Under the pieces are notes generated by a model. That model did not search any database and was not told where the DNA came from. It saw only the letters and a program-made list of their open reading frames with translations. A stretch of 64,000 nt of DNA from CAVTSA01 sp963737225 (GTDB lineage Bacteria > Chloroflexota > Dormibacteria > Dormibacterales > Dormibacteraceae), in the NCBI GenBank assembly GCA_963737225.1, contig CAVTSA010000002.1:620001-684000 (forward strand), given 5' to 3'. This document shows positions 52,513 to 63,601 of this stretch, one piece after another. The position numbers and the translations under genes are program-made. Every line of letters starts with the position of its first letter. The stretch's first letter is position 1.

Positions 52513-52528
52513 CAAATGTGGCGCGCGC

Positions 52529-53415
52529 TCAGTCGACGTCGCGCACCGCTACCAGCACCCCGCTCACGACCATCGCGAGGATGCAGAACCCGACCAGGAT
52601 CAGCGCCGCCTGGCCGGCGGTGTTGGCCCCCGACGCCACTGCGGTGGAGACCGACTCGCCCGCGCGGTGGACCGGGAACGCCGCCTCCACCCAGCCCGCG
52701 TTGGGTCCCGGGAAGGCCCGCTTCAAGTCGACGAAGAACGTGATGTTGAGCGAGGACCCGATGTTCAGCAGGAGCCCCTCGAGCACCACCTGGTAGGCGA
52801 GCCCGATGCCGATCGCCAGCGCCATGTTCTGGAACAGGATCGCCAGCGTGGCGCCGAACAGGGCCCACCAGCCCCAGATCAGCCACGCGCCCAGCATCGC
52901 CCGCACCACCTCCCAGGCCGAAGGCCAGCTGGAGATGGACACTCCCTGGATGGCCGCGAAGACCACGCTCGACGCGGCACAGGCGGCGAATACCACCACC
53001 ACGCCGATCGCGACCGCGATGCCGATCGCGGCGAACTTGGCGGCCAGGGCCTCGAGGCGTCCTGGACGGAGGGTGAACAGTGTCTTCAGGGTGCCCGACC
53101 CGAAGTCGGTGCCGGTGAGGAGCGCGCCGAGGAGCAGGGCGAGGATGGATGTCAGGCCGGACCCGCCGATCCCTTGATGCGCGAACCCGCCCGGGTAGAT
53201 GCCCGCCAGGAGAGAGTCCTTGGTCGGCTGCGCAACGCGTCCGATGTGCCCAGCTCCGATCAGCCAGACCAGGAAATAGCTGAGCCCGACGATGATGACC
53301 AGCTCCAGGATCAGCAGGACCCAGGGCGCCCAGCGCTTGCCTGCCTTCAGCAGCTCGGCGCGGAGCGCGCCCAGGAAGCCCCGTCCGGTGACCGCGAGCA
53401 GCGTCGAAGGGGTGC

Positions 53416-53419
<4 letters not shown>
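52529..53419 (-). CDS. ABC transporter permease (ABC-2 type)
   Basis: 296 aa with six hydrophobic helices, for example WVLLILELVIIVGLSYFLVWLIG in pieces, IAVAIGVVVVFAACAASSVVF and a C-terminal AALILVGFCILAMVVSGVLV. Typical of permeases paired with a single ATPase of the drug or bacitracin-resistance kind. Overlaps the ATPase gene by ATGA. Substrate unknown. Confidence 0.87.
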
Positions 53420-54378
<959 letters not shown>

Positions 54379-54444
54379 GGGGAGACGTCCTCCAAACCAG
54401 CGGGGCCGGCGGTGGGGTCGCTACGAGCTCTCCACCAGAAAAGA

Positions 54445-54461
54445 GATATCATATAAATATC
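54445..54461 (-). promoter_or_regulatory. AT-rich inverted repeat and -10 candidate of the ABC-2 operon
   Basis: GATAT-CATATAA-ATATC (54445-54461) in a 70 % GC background, 67 bp before the ATPase start. On the minus strand it contains TATGAT (54448-54453), one base from the consensus -10 box. The symmetrical arms suggest that a regulator binds over the -10. I see no strong -35 at 17 bp. Confidence 0.5.
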
Positions 54462-54561
54462 GTAATGCCATCGAGTGCGCAAACGCAAGCGGTCACCTCG
54501 GGACGTCCTGACGGATTCCAGGCTGGAGTCTACGGCCCCGCGGTCCCACCCGCTCCGACCT

Positions 54562-54623
54562 CCGAATGCCGGCACTCAGGGCAGCCTCGCGCCCGTACGA
54601 CCCCCGAACGGCGGCGCTGGGGG
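54562..54623. repeat. Diverged paired palindrome locus B4 (42-bp spacing)
   Basis: CCGAATGCC/GGCACTCAGG around centre 54570.5 and CCCCGAACGGC/GGCGCTGGGG around centre 54612.5, 42 bp apart. Both are imperfect, and family-B letters (GAxTGCC, GGCACTC) are clear only in the first. Lies between the ABC operon and the pyrimidine operon, the one locus not just behind a gene's 3' end. Confidence 0.5.
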
Positions 54624-54667
54624 CGGTTCGCGCGGGGTCGCGGCGCTCGGTAGAATCACCGATCAAC

Positions 54668-54724
54668 GCCGGAGAGGAGTCCGGCGGCCCCCTTTAAATC
54701 CGGTCCTGCGAGGCCGGGAAGGAG
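54668..54724 (+). promoter_or_regulatory. PyrR RNA-binding site overlapping the pyrB Shine-Dalgarno
   Basis: TTTAAATCCGGTCCTGCGAG then GCCGGGAAGGAG (54693-54724) contains the PyrR loop consensus GTCC-N-G-N-GAGGC with lower stem CCGG/CCGG (54700-54703/54714-54717). The terminal AAGGAG is the pyrB ribosome-binding site 6 nt before ATG, so PyrR binding should block translation, as shown for mycobacterial pyr mRNA. An upstream hairpin GCCGGA/TCCGGC (54668-54673/54680-54685) contains AGGAGTCCGG, which could pair with CCGGTCCT and act as an anti-site. Confidence 0.82.
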
Positions 54725-54730
54725 TGACAC

Positions 54731-55673
54731 ATGGCCCTCACCACGGTTGCCGCGCGCGAACGCCTGCACCATGTGGTCGCCGCGCAGCAGTTCTCCCGGC
54801 CGCTGTTGGAGGCCATCTTCGTGCGCACCGACGAGATGCGCGCCGACCCCGCCCGGGCCGCCGGCCGGCTCCAGGGGCAGGTCATGGCGGCCCTCTTCTA
54901 CGAGCCCTCCACCCGCACCCGGCTCTCGTTCGAGGCGGCCATGCTTCGCCTCGGCGGACGGGTGATGGGCACCGACAACGCGAGGGAGTTCTCGAGCGCC
55001 GCCAAGGGCGAGACGCTGGAGGACACGATCCGCGTCGTCGCCGGCTACGCCGACGTGATCGTCATCCGGCACGACGAGGAGGGCGCCGCGGAACGGGCGG
55101 CGCTGGTCTCGGACGTGCCGGTGATCAACGGGGGTGACGGGCGCGGCCAGCATCCGACCCAGGCGCTGCTCGACCTCTACACGATCCAGGACGAGCTGGG
55201 GCACATCGACGGAACGAGGATCGCGATGGTCGGCGACCTCGCGAACGGTCGCACGGTCCGGTCGCTGAGCTATCTGCTGGCGAAGTTCGACGACGTCGAC
55301 ATCACGTTCGTGGCGCCGCCGCAGGTGCGGATGGGCGACGACCTGAAAAGCCATCTCACCACGCACGGCGTGCGCTGGCGGGAGACGGTCGGATCTCGAC
55401 GCGGTCCTGCCCGAGGTGGACGTCGTCTACCAGACCCGGATCCAGAAGGAGCGCTTCGCGAGCCCCGAGGACTATCTCGCGGTGAAGGGCATCTACAAGA
55501 TCGACCCGGCGGCGATGCGGCTGCTGCCGGAGCGCTCGATCGTCATGCACCCGCTGCCTCGCGTCGACGAGATCGCGACCGAGGTCGACCAGGATCCCCG
55601 AGCCGCCTACTTCCGCCAGGCGCGAAACGGGATGCGGGTCCGGATGGCCCTGCTGGACCTGGTCCTCTCGTGA
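54731..55673 (+). CDS. pyrB: Aspartate carbamoyltransferase catalytic subunit, frameshifted near 55391
   Basis: First frame: YEPSTRTRLSFEAAMLRLGG (carbamoyl-phosphate site), GDGRGQHPTQALLDLYTI and MVGDLANGRTVRSLSYLLAKFD in pieces. Second frame from about 55393: VDVVYQTRIQKERF and SIVMHPLPRVDEIATEVDQD, RAAYFRQARNGMRVRMALL. Removing one G at 55391-55392 gives 313 aa, the normal length. No regulatory subunit pyrI is present. First gene of the operon pyrB-pyrR-carAB-pyrK-pyrD. Confidence 0.93.
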
Positions 55674-55676
55674 GCC

Positions 55677-55767
55677 ACCCCACGAAACTCCGCAGGCTCC
55701 CCAGCCCACGAAGCCTCGCAAGCTCGGCTTCGCGGGGACCCCGGGTCCGTTTCGCGGGGACCCCGAC
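55677..55767 (+). repeat. Family D hairpin repeat, copy D3 (double)
   Basis: A compound version: CCCCACGAAACTCCGCAGGC, then CCCACGAAGCCTCGCAAGC, then two GCGGGGACCCCG ends (55732-55743 and 55754-55765). The inner stem CGAAGCC/GGCTTCG (55710-55716/55726-55732) and the outer CACGAAAC/GTTTCGCG nest. Fills the entire gap between pyrB and pyrR and ends 3 bp before the pyrR GTG. Confidence 0.75.
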
Positions 55768-56325
55768 GTGACCGCCGAGTCCGTCACCCACCCGTCCGGC
55801 GCCTCCCGCGTCAAGGCCACCGTCCTCGACGCCGACGGGCTCCGCCGGTCGCTGACCCGCATCGCGCACGAGATCGTGGAACGCAACCGCGGCACCGAAG
55901 GACTGGTGCTGGTCGGCGTGATCTCGAGGGGCGACGTGCTCGCCCACCGGCTGGCCGTTCTGCTGGAGGGCCTGGAAGGGGCACCGGTCCCGGTCGGTGA
56001 GATCGACACCTCGGGCCACCGTGACGATCGGGTCCCGACGCGCCCGCCGGTCTCCCGGGTGCCCGACCTGAGGGGACGCACGGTCGTCATCGTGGACGAC
56101 GTCCTCCACCACGGGCGCACCGCGCGCGCCGCGCTGGAGGCCCTGATCGAATTCGGCCGGCCGCGATCGGTGCAGCTGGCGGTCTTGATCGACCGTGGCC
56201 ATCGCGAGCTGCCGATCCGTGCCGACTACGTGGGCAAGAACGTCCCCACCGCCGAGGAGGAGCATGTGGAAGTCCTGCTGACCGAGATCGACGGGAGCGA
56301 CGGGGCGGTGATCCTCGGTGGCTAG
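55768..56325 (+). CDS. pyrR: Bifunctional pyr operon RNA-binding attenuator/uracil phosphoribosyltransferase
   Basis: 185 aa. PRTase fold with the PRPP loop VVIVDDVLHHGRTARAAL near 110, ISRGDVLAHRLA near 52, and the RGHRELPIRADYVGKNVPT stretch typical of PyrR. It senses UMP/UTP and binds the RNA site before pyrB, closing a feedback loop because it is co-transcribed. Here it is the second gene rather than the first. Overlaps carA by 8 nt. Confidence 0.95.
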   Translation: MTAESVTHPSGASRVKATVLDADGLRRSLTRIAHEIVERNRGTEGLVLVGVISRGDVLAHRLAVLLEGLEGAPVPVGEIDTSGHRDDRVPTRPPVSRVPDLRGRTVVIVDDVLHHGRTARAALEALIEFGRPRSVQLAVLIDRGHRELPIRADYVGKNVPTAEEEHVEVLLTEIDGSDGAVILGG

Positions 56326-59300
56326 CGCTTCCGGAACGCCGTTGCCGAAGCGGCACGCGGCCCTGGTCCTGGAGGACGGCCGGTCCTTCGTCGGCGGCGC
56401 GCTCGGCGCCGATCGCCTGGGTGAGGGCGAGGTGGTCTTCAACACCGCGATGACCGGCTATCAGGAGGTCCTCACCGATCCCTCCTACGCGGGCCAGATG
56501 CTCTGCATGACCTACCCGCTGCAGGGGAACTACGGCCTGCGGGAGGCCGACGGCGAGTCGTCTCGCACGTGGGCACGCGCGTTCATCGTCCGCTGGGCCT
56601 GTGAGCGGCCGTCGAGCCACTCGTCCCAGTGGTCGCTCGACGGCTACCTGCGGGACCAGGGGATCCCCGGGATCGCCGGGATCGACACGCGTGCCCTGAC
56701 GCGCCATCTGCGCACGCACGGGACGCTCCGGGCCGTGGTCTCGCACGAGGCGGAGCGCGCCGACCCGCGCCCGGCTCGAGGAGCTGCACCAGGCCGCGCT
56801 CCGGGTGCGGCCCCTGGCCGACCAGGACCTGGTCGGCGAGACCTCGACGCGAGAGATCAAGGAATGGCTGGAGCCGCTGCCCCCGGAGCTGGCCCGGCGG
56901 GCCCCGGCCGACGGCTCCGGCCTGACGGTCGCGGTCGTCGACTACGGCGTCAAGCGCGGGATCCTGCGGTCGCTCCGCTCCCGCGGCTGCCGGGTGGTGG
57001 TGCTGCCCCACACCGCGGGCTGGGACGACGTGGCCGCCACCGGCGCCGACGGCCTGGTGCTCACCAACGGCCCGGGCGATCCCGAGGTGCTGGTGGCGCC
57101 CGTCGAGCTCTGCCGCCGGGCGCTGGAAGCGGGGATCCCGCTGCTCGGGATCTGTCTCGGCCACCAGATCCTGGGCCGGGCGATCGGCGGCCGGACCTCC
57201 CGCCTCGGCTTCGGTCACCACGGTGCCAACCACCCGGTGCGCGACACGCTCACCGGCGCCATCCACATCACCAGCCAGAACCACGAATTCCAGGTCGACG
57301 CCGACTCCATTCCCGCCGAGTCGGGGTTCTTCGTCAGCCGCGTCAACGTGCACGACGGCTCGGTGGAGGGGCTTGCGCACCCCGACCAGCCGGCCTTCAG
57401 TGTCCAGTACCACCCGGAGGGATGCCCGGGACCGACCGACAACCAGGGGGTCTTCGACCACCTGGTGGACCTGATGCGGGGCCGGCGCCCGGCCCCGCCC
57501 GCCCCCTTCGAGCCGGCCGCCAAGCCACGGCGGGTGCTGATCATCGGCAGCGGCCCGATCGTGATCGGTCAGGCCGCCGAGTTCGACTACGCGGGCACCC
57601 AGGCCTGCACGTCGCTGCGCGAGGAGGGCATCGAGACCATCCTCGTCAACTCCAACCCGGCGACGATCATGACCGACGAGAACGTCGCCGACCGCACCTA
57701 CATCGAGCCGCTCACCGTGGAGTCGCTGGAGCGGATCATCGAGCGCGAGCGACCGGACGCGGTGCTGCCCACGCTGGGCGGGCAGACCGGGCTCAACCTG
57801 GCCATGGAGCTGCACCAGCAGGGCGTCCTGGCGCGGCACCACGTCCGCTTCCTGGGCGCCGACGCCGATGTCATCCGCAACGCCGAGGACCGCGAGGCGT
57901 TCAAGCAGCTGCTGCTCCGGATCGGCGAGCCGGTCCCGCCCTCCAGCGTCTGCAACACGGTGGACGACGCCCGCGCCTTCGCCGCTGAGATCGGTCTGCC
58001 GCTGGTGGTGCGCCCCGCTTACACGCTGGGTGGTACCGGCGGCGGCTTCGTCACCGAGCAGCAGGAGTTCGAGCGGACCGTCCAGGGCGGGCTCGACGCG
58101 TCGCCCATCCACCAGGTCCTGGTGGAGCGCTCGCTGTGGGGCTGGAAGGAGCTCGAGTACGAGGTGATGCGGGACGCCGCCGACACCTGCATCACGATCT
58201 GCAACATGGAGAACCTGGACCCGATGGGGGTCCACACCGGGGACTCCATCGTGGTGGCGCCGTCGCAGACGCTGACCGACCGCGAGCACCAGATGCTGCG
58301 GACCGCGGCGCTCCGGATCATCCGCGAGCTGGGCATCGAGGGCGGATGCAACATCCAGTTCGCGCTCGACCCGAGGAGCTCCGACTACTACGTGATCGAG
58401 GTCAATCCCCGGGTCTCCCGCTCCTCCGCGCTGGCCTCCAAGGCCACCGGCTACCCGATCGCGCGCGTGGCGGCCAAGCTCGCGGTGGGCAGGCGACTGG
58501 ACGAGGTCCTGAACCCGATCACCGGGCGCACCCGCGCGGCCTTCGAGCCCGCACTCGACTACTGCGTGGTCAAGATCCCGCGCTTTCCCTTCGACAAGTT
58601 CCCGACCGCCGATCGGCGGCTGGGCACGCAGATGGCGTCCACCGGCGAGACGATGGCGATCGAGCGAACCTTCGAGGCGGCGATGGCCAAGGCACTGCGC
58701 TCGCTGGAGCAGCGGCGCCCCGCGCCCGACGAGCTGGAGGACCCCAAGCTGATCGAGGAGCCCAACGACCGCCGCCTGTTCGCGCTCCTCGAGCTGCTGG
58801 CGAGGGGGGTGGCGCCCGACGACCTGGCCCACCGCTCGCGGATCGACCGCTGGTTCCTGGAGCGCCTGCAGGGCGTGGCCGACGAGCTCGACCCGGAGGC
58901 GATCGCCCGTCCGGTGACGTACAAGCTGGTCGACACCTGCGCCGCCGAGTTCGAGGCCCAGACGCCGTACTACTACTCCTGCCACGAGGAGGAGGACGAG
59001 GCGTCCTCGGAGGCGGGGCGGTCGGCGCTGGTCATCGGGTCCGGCCCGATCCGGATCGGGCAGGGCATCGAGTTCGACTACTGCTCCGTGCACGCGGCCT
59101 GGGCGCTGCGCGACGCCGGGGTGCGCGCGATCATGGCCAACTCCAACCCGGAGACCGTGTCCACCGATTTCGACACCTCGGACCGGCTCTACTTCGAGCC
59201 GCTCGACCTGCCGGGTGTGGGTGCGATCGCCCGGGAGGAGCGGGTCGAGGGCGCGGTGGTCCAGTTCGGCGGGCAGACGTCAGTCAACCTGGCGGCCCCG

Positions 59301-60650
59301 CTGGCGCGAGCCGGGATCCCGGTGCTCGGCTCTTCGGTAGAGGCGATCGACCTCGCCGAGGACCGGCGTCGGTTCGCGCGCGAGCTGGAGGCGCTCGAGA
59401 TCCTGCAGCCGGTGGGGGACACCACCACCTCGGTCGACGAGGCGCTGGCGATCGCCGACCGTGTCGGCTACCCGGTCCTGGTGCGGCCCTCGTACGTGCT
59501 GGGCGGGCGGGCGATGGAGATCGTCCGCGACCCCTCCGAGCTGCGCCGCTACATGCGGTGGGCACAGGCGGCGCTCCCCTCGGAAGGTGACGGCGTTCGC
59601 GGTACGGTGCTGGTCGACAAGTACCTGCTGGGCACCGAGGTGGAGGTGGACGCGATCTCCGACGGGGAGACCGTCTGCATCCCGGGGATCATGCAGCACG
59701 TGGAGCGGGCGGGCGTCCACTCGGGTGACTCCTACGCGGTCTACCCGGCGCCGGACCTGACGCCGGAGCAGCGCGACACGGTGATCCGGCACACCATCCG
59801 CATCGCCCGCCGGCTGCGACTGGTGGGGCTGGTCAACGTCCAGTACGTCGTCCATCGCGGTCGCGTCTACGTGCTGGAGGTGAATCCACGCGCGTCGCGG
59901 ACGGTGCCGATGCTCTCCAAGGTGACCGGTGTTCCGATGGTGCGGCTGGCGACGCAGGTGATGCTGGGAAAGACGCTCGCCGAGCTCGGCTACTCGACCG
60001 GTTTGGTGCCGCCGCGGCCCCTGGTCGCGGTCAAGGCTCCGGTGTTCTCGATGAACAAGCTGCCCTCGGTGGACTCCTACCTGGGACCGGAGATGAAGTC
60101 GACCGGCGAGGTGATGGGGGTCGACGCCACGCTGCCGGCGGCGCTGCGCAAGGCGTTCGCGGCGGCCGGCGTCACCGTGCGGCCGGGGGCCGGCGCGCTG
60201 CTCACCATCGCCGATGCGGACAAGCCGGAGATGTTCGCGGTCGCCGGGTGGCTGACCCAGCTGCGGTGCCCGCTGTTCGCCACCGAGGGGACGGCGGCGG
60301 CGCTGCGGCAGGCGGGCTTCTCGCCGACCGTCGTCAACAAGATCGGTGAGGGATCGCCGAACGTGGTCGACGTGATCACCGGGGGTCAGGTGGGATTGGT
60401 CGTGAACACGATGTCCAACACACGGACCGGCGGCCAGGGCGCCGACTCCAACGTCCCGCCGCTGCGCGACGGTTTCGAGATCCGGCGGGCGGCGGTGGTG
60501 CGGCGGATTCCCTGCTTCACCTCGCTGGACACCGCGTCGGCGCTGCTCGCTGCCGAGACCGCCTCCGACGGCCGGCTTCAGGTACGCACGATCACCGAGT
60601 GGCGGGCGGGCCAGGTCCAACCGGCCACGGTCGAGAAGACGGGTGCATGA
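56318..60650 (+). CDS. carAB: Fused carbamoyl-phosphate synthase (CarA-CarB in one frame), frameshifted near 56764
   Basis: CarA part: LVLEDGRSFVGGALGA, EVVFNTAMTGYQEVLTDPSY in pieces and, after a one-base shift at 56761-56766, VAVVDYGVKRGILRSLRSRG, the nucleophile Cys in LLGICLGHQILGRA and the His/Glu of YHPEGCPG. It runs without any stop through a 16-residue Pro/Ala linker (57480-57530) into CarB: VLIIGSGPIVIGQAAEFDYA, two ATP-grasp halves (second begins ALVIGSGPIRIGQGIEFDY) and the MGS-like regulatory domain ending near EKTGA. Corrected length 1443 aa. Makes carbamoyl phosphate for pyrB. Bacterial enzymes are normally two separate chains. Confidence 0.9.
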
Positions 60651-61419
60651 CCTGACCGCGCCCTTGGTGGCGCGGCGTCGCGTCTCCAGCCGGATGTGGG
60701 TGCTGCGATTTGCGGCGGGCGAGATCGCGTCCGAGGTTCGCGGCGGCCAGTTCGTGAATCTCCTGCTGCGCCCGGGACCGCTGCTGCGCCGTCCCTTCAG
60801 CGTCTGGCAGGCGAGCCCGGAGGAGGGCTGGGTAGAGGTCCTTCTGGAGGCGGTCGGCGTGGGGACCAGGCTGCTGGTGGCGCTGCGCGACGGGGAGGCG
60901 GTGTCGATGCTGGGCCCCCTCGGGAACGGCTACACGCTGGACGCCGGGGCGGGCTCGGTGGCCCTGTTGAGCGGTGGGCTCGGCGTGGCACCGATGGCGA
61001 TCACGGCGCGCGACGCCCACACGCTGGGCCTGCGGGTGCACTGGGTGCACGGTGCGAGGTCGGAGGACGAGCTCTGCACCGAGTGGGAGGGGGACCGGGC
61101 CCACTGGGCCACCGACGACGGAACGCGTGGCCACCGGGGGACGGCGCTCGACGCGGTCCCCGACGGAGTGGGGCAGATCCTGGCGTGCGGTCCCAACCCG
61201 ATGCTGGCGGCGGTCGCAGGGAGATGGCCGCAGGCGCAGGTCGCTGTCGAGACCTACATGGGCTGCGGAACCGGCGTCTGCCTCGGCTGCGCGGTCCCCC
61301 GCACCAGCGGCATCTACGACCGCGCCTGCACCGAGGGGCCGGTCTACCCGGCCGCCACCGTGCGCTGGTCGGAGCTCCCGGGCCGCCTCCAGTACGAAGG
61401 GCGATTGGTGCACCAATGA
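60643..61419 (+). CDS. pyrK: Dihydroorotate dehydrogenase electron-transfer subunit
   Basis: 258 aa from GTG 60643, overlapping the carAB stop. FAD site PLLRRPFSVW near 45, NAD site LLSGGLGVAPMAI near 108, and the [2Fe-2S] ligands in YMGCGTGVCLGCAVP with the fourth Cys in RACTEGPVYP. It passes electrons from PyrD to NAD. Its last residues RLVHQ and the stop are encoded by a family-A palindrome (61405-61416), an example of the repeat invading a gene end. Confidence 0.94.
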   Translation: MHDLTAPLVARRRVSSRMWVLRFAAGEIASEVRGGQFVNLLLRPGPLLRRPFSVWQASPEEGWVEVLLEAVGVGTRLLVALRDGEAVSMLGPLGNGYTLDAGAGSVALLSGGLGVAPMAITARDAHTLGLRVHWVHGARSEDELCTEWEGDRAHWATDDGTRGHRGTALDAVPDGVGQILACGPNPMLAAVAGRWPQAQVAVETYMGCGTGVCLGCAVPRTSGIYDRACTEGPVYPAATVRWSELPGRLQYEGRLVHQ

Positions 61420-61461
61420 CCGTCTTTTGGGGGTCGGAGTGGGCGATTGGTGCACCAACGG
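61399..61461. repeat. Paired palindrome locus A6 (42-bp spacing)
   Basis: TTGGTGCACCAA at 61405-61416 (centre 61410.5) and again at 61447-61458 (centre 61452.5), exactly 42 bp, both preceded by GGGCGA or AGGGCGA. The first covers the last codons of pyrK, immediately before its TGA. Lies within the pyrimidine operon. Confidence 0.92.
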
Positions 61462-61489
61462 CCCTTTCTTTGCGGCGACCGGAGGGGCC

Positions 61490-62389
61490 GTGAGCATTCG
61501 CTGGCCCAACGTGGGCGGGGTCCGGCTGGCAGGGCCGGTGCTGGCGGCCAGCGGCACCTTCGGCTACGGCCTGGACGTGCCGCTGCTCGACCGGAGCCGG
61601 ATCGGCGGCATCGTCACCAAGGGCATCTTCCTCGGGCCGCGCCTGGGCACGCCTCCCAACCGGATCGTCGAGACCCCCTCCGGCATGCTCAACGCGATCG
61701 GGCTGCAGGGCCCGGGCGTGGACGCGCTGATCCGCGACTACGCCCCGCAGTGGGCGACCTGGCCGATGCCGGTGCTCGTCAACGTCAACGGCGAGACGCT
61801 GGACGAGTACGCCGAGGTCGCCTCCCGGCTCGACGGGGTGCCGGGGGTGTCGGGGATCGAGGTCAACATCTCCTGCCCCAACGTGCGTGAAGGCGGCATG
61901 CTGTTCGGTAAGGACCCGGTGATGGCAGCCCGGGTGACCGAAGCCGTACGCAGCCACACCCGCCTGCCGGTCTGGGTCAAGCTGACGCCTGCCGTCACGG
62001 ACATCGGCGAGATCGCGCGGGCTGTGGAAGCCGCCGGCGCCGACGCGATCGCCGCGATCAACACGTTCGTCGGGATGTCGATCGACCTCGCCACCGGACG
62101 CCCTCGCCTCGCGTTCGGGACCGGCGGCCTGTCAGGGCCCGCGATCCGGCCCCTCGCGGTCCAGCTCGCCTGCACGGCGTCGGCCGCCGTCTCGATCCCG
62201 GTGGTCGGCATCGGCGGTATCGCGGGGGCCGGTGACGCGCTCGAGTTCCTCTACGCCGGCTGCCGCGCGGTGCAGGTCGGGACCGCCACGTTCGTGGACC
62301 CGACCGCGATCGCGCGCACCACCACCGGCATCGAGGAACACCTCGAGAGGCTCGGCTTGCACGCGCTCGACGACCTCCCCCGTCTGTAA
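61490..62389 (+). CDS. pyrD: Dihydroorotate dehydrogenase, class 1B catalytic subunit
   Basis: 299 aa from GTG 61490 with GGAGG upstream. GPVLAASGTFGYG near 15, IGGIVTKGIFLGPR near 38, the active-site Cys in EVNISCPNVREGG near 126 (class 1 base), KLTPAVTDI near 164 and VVGIGGIAGAGDALEF near 244 for FMN. Partner of pyrK, so electrons go to NAD through the 1B complex. Ends the operon; pyrC, pyrE and pyrF are not in this window. Confidence 0.95.
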   Translation: MSIRWPNVGGVRLAGPVLAASGTFGYGLDVPLLDRSRIGGIVTKGIFLGPRLGTPPNRIVETPSGMLNAIGLQGPGVDALIRDYAPQWATWPMPVLVNVNGETLDEYAEVASRLDGVPGVSGIEVNISCPNVREGGMLFGKDPVMAARVTEAVRSHTRLPVWVKLTPAVTDIGEIARAVEAAGADAIAAINTFVGMSIDLATGRPRLAFGTGGLSGPAIRPLAVQLACTASAAVSIPVVGIGGIAGAGDALEFLYAGCRAVQVGTATFVDPTAIARTTTGIEEHLERLGLHALDDLPRL

Positions 62390-62390
62390 G

Positions 62391-62455
62391 GGACGTTTGT
62401 CTACAGAGCGACGCCAAAACGCGCCCGGAAAGGTGCGTTCGTATACAAACGTCCG
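62391..62455. repeat. Paired palindrome locus E1 (42-bp spacing)
   Basis: GGACGTTTGTCTACAGAGCG (centre 62401.5, imperfect) and CGTTCGTATACAAACG (62436-62451, centre 62443.5, good palindrome), 42 bp apart. The outer parts GGACGTTTGT and ACAAACGTCC also pair as one long hairpin. Fills the gap between convergent pyrD and the oxidoreductase gene. Confidence 0.72.
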
Positions 62456-62471
62456 CGCGCTCTGGGGGGGG

Positions 62472-63573
62472 TTAGCGCTGGGCGGGGTCGGCTCCCTCCG
62501 GCACCGGCTCCGGCCGCTCGCAGCGGCTTCGCACGTCGACGCGCGGTGTGGGTATGGGCCGCGGTGAGCATCGACTCCATGATGTCGAGCACGTGAAGCG
62601 CCAGCTCGGCGCTCGCGCGGTGCGGCACGCCGGCCCGCAGGGCGGTCGCCAGGTCGGCGACACCGTAACCGCGTCCCGCGTTCACGTACCCGGCAGACGT
62701 CGGGATCGGCTGCCACTCCCGCTCGACCGGCCGCCAGATCTCGACCGTGCCGTCGAACCGGTTGGGGTCCGGCACCGAGAGCGACGCGTCGGTCCCGTGC
62801 ACCTCGATCAAGGGCATCCGCGATTTGTGGACGTCGAAGCTCATGACCAGGGTGCTGAGCGCGCCCGACTCGTGCTCGAGCACGCCCGTCACGTGCGTGT
62901 CGACGTCGACCGGGAAGACCGTGCCCGCCCGTGGCCCGGAACCGATGGTCCGGCTCGCGCGGCTGCGGCGGGCACCCCCTGACACCCTGGCTACCGGGCC
63001 CAGCAGCTGCACCAGCGCCGAGAGGTAGTAGGGGCCCATGTCGAGCAGGGGGCCGCCACCCGGCTGGAAGTAGAAGTCGGGATCCGGATGCCAGCCCTCG
63101 GGACCGGCGTTGGCCATCACCGCGGTCGCCGCGACCGGGGTGCCGATCAACCCGGAGTCGACGGCGTGACGGGCGGTCTGCGTTCCGATGCCGAGAACGG
63201 TGTCGGGGGCGCAGCCGATACGCAGACCCCCCGCCGCGGCCAGCGCGAGCATCTCGCCGGCTGCGGTGACCGTGGCCGCCAGCGGCTTCTCACCGTAGAC
63301 GTGCTTTCCCGACCGCAGGGCGGCCTTCGCGACCTCGGCGTGCGCCGCGGGCACCGTCAGGTTGAGGACGAGGTCGATCTCGCTGTCCGAGAGCAGCTCG
63401 TCGATCCCGCGCGCGGTGACCTCGGGATAGGCCGCCTGGACCTGGGCCGCCCGCGCCGGGTCGAGATCGGCCGCCGCCACCACGCCGACGTTCTCCAGCC
63501 GCCCGAGCGTCTCCAGGTAGGCGCCCGAGATCTTGCCGCACCCGACGACACCGATCGTCAACTGCCCTCCCAC
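62472..63573 (-). CDS. Gfo/Idh/MocA-family oxidoreductase, frameshifted near 62546
   Basis: GTG 63573 with GGAGG upstream. LTIGVVGCGKISGAYLETLG is the NAD-binding loop, SGKHVYGEKPLAATV near 88 carries the Lys-Pro motif of the family, GGGPLLDMGPYYLSALVQLLG near 172 follows. Near 62541-62551 one base is extra. The corrected C-terminus reads VDVRSRCERPEPVPEGADPAQR in pieces, as in sugar and inositol dehydrogenases of this group. 366 aa. Substrate unknown. Confidence 0.85.
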
Positions 63574-63601
63574 CGCGATCCCTCCTTGGTCTCTCACAAA
63601 C

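Noticed and set aside
55677..55767. Family D as another 42-bp pair
   Set aside because: Measured symmetry centres in D3 are about 21-26 bp apart and D1 and D2 have a single hairpin, so it is a different repeat type.
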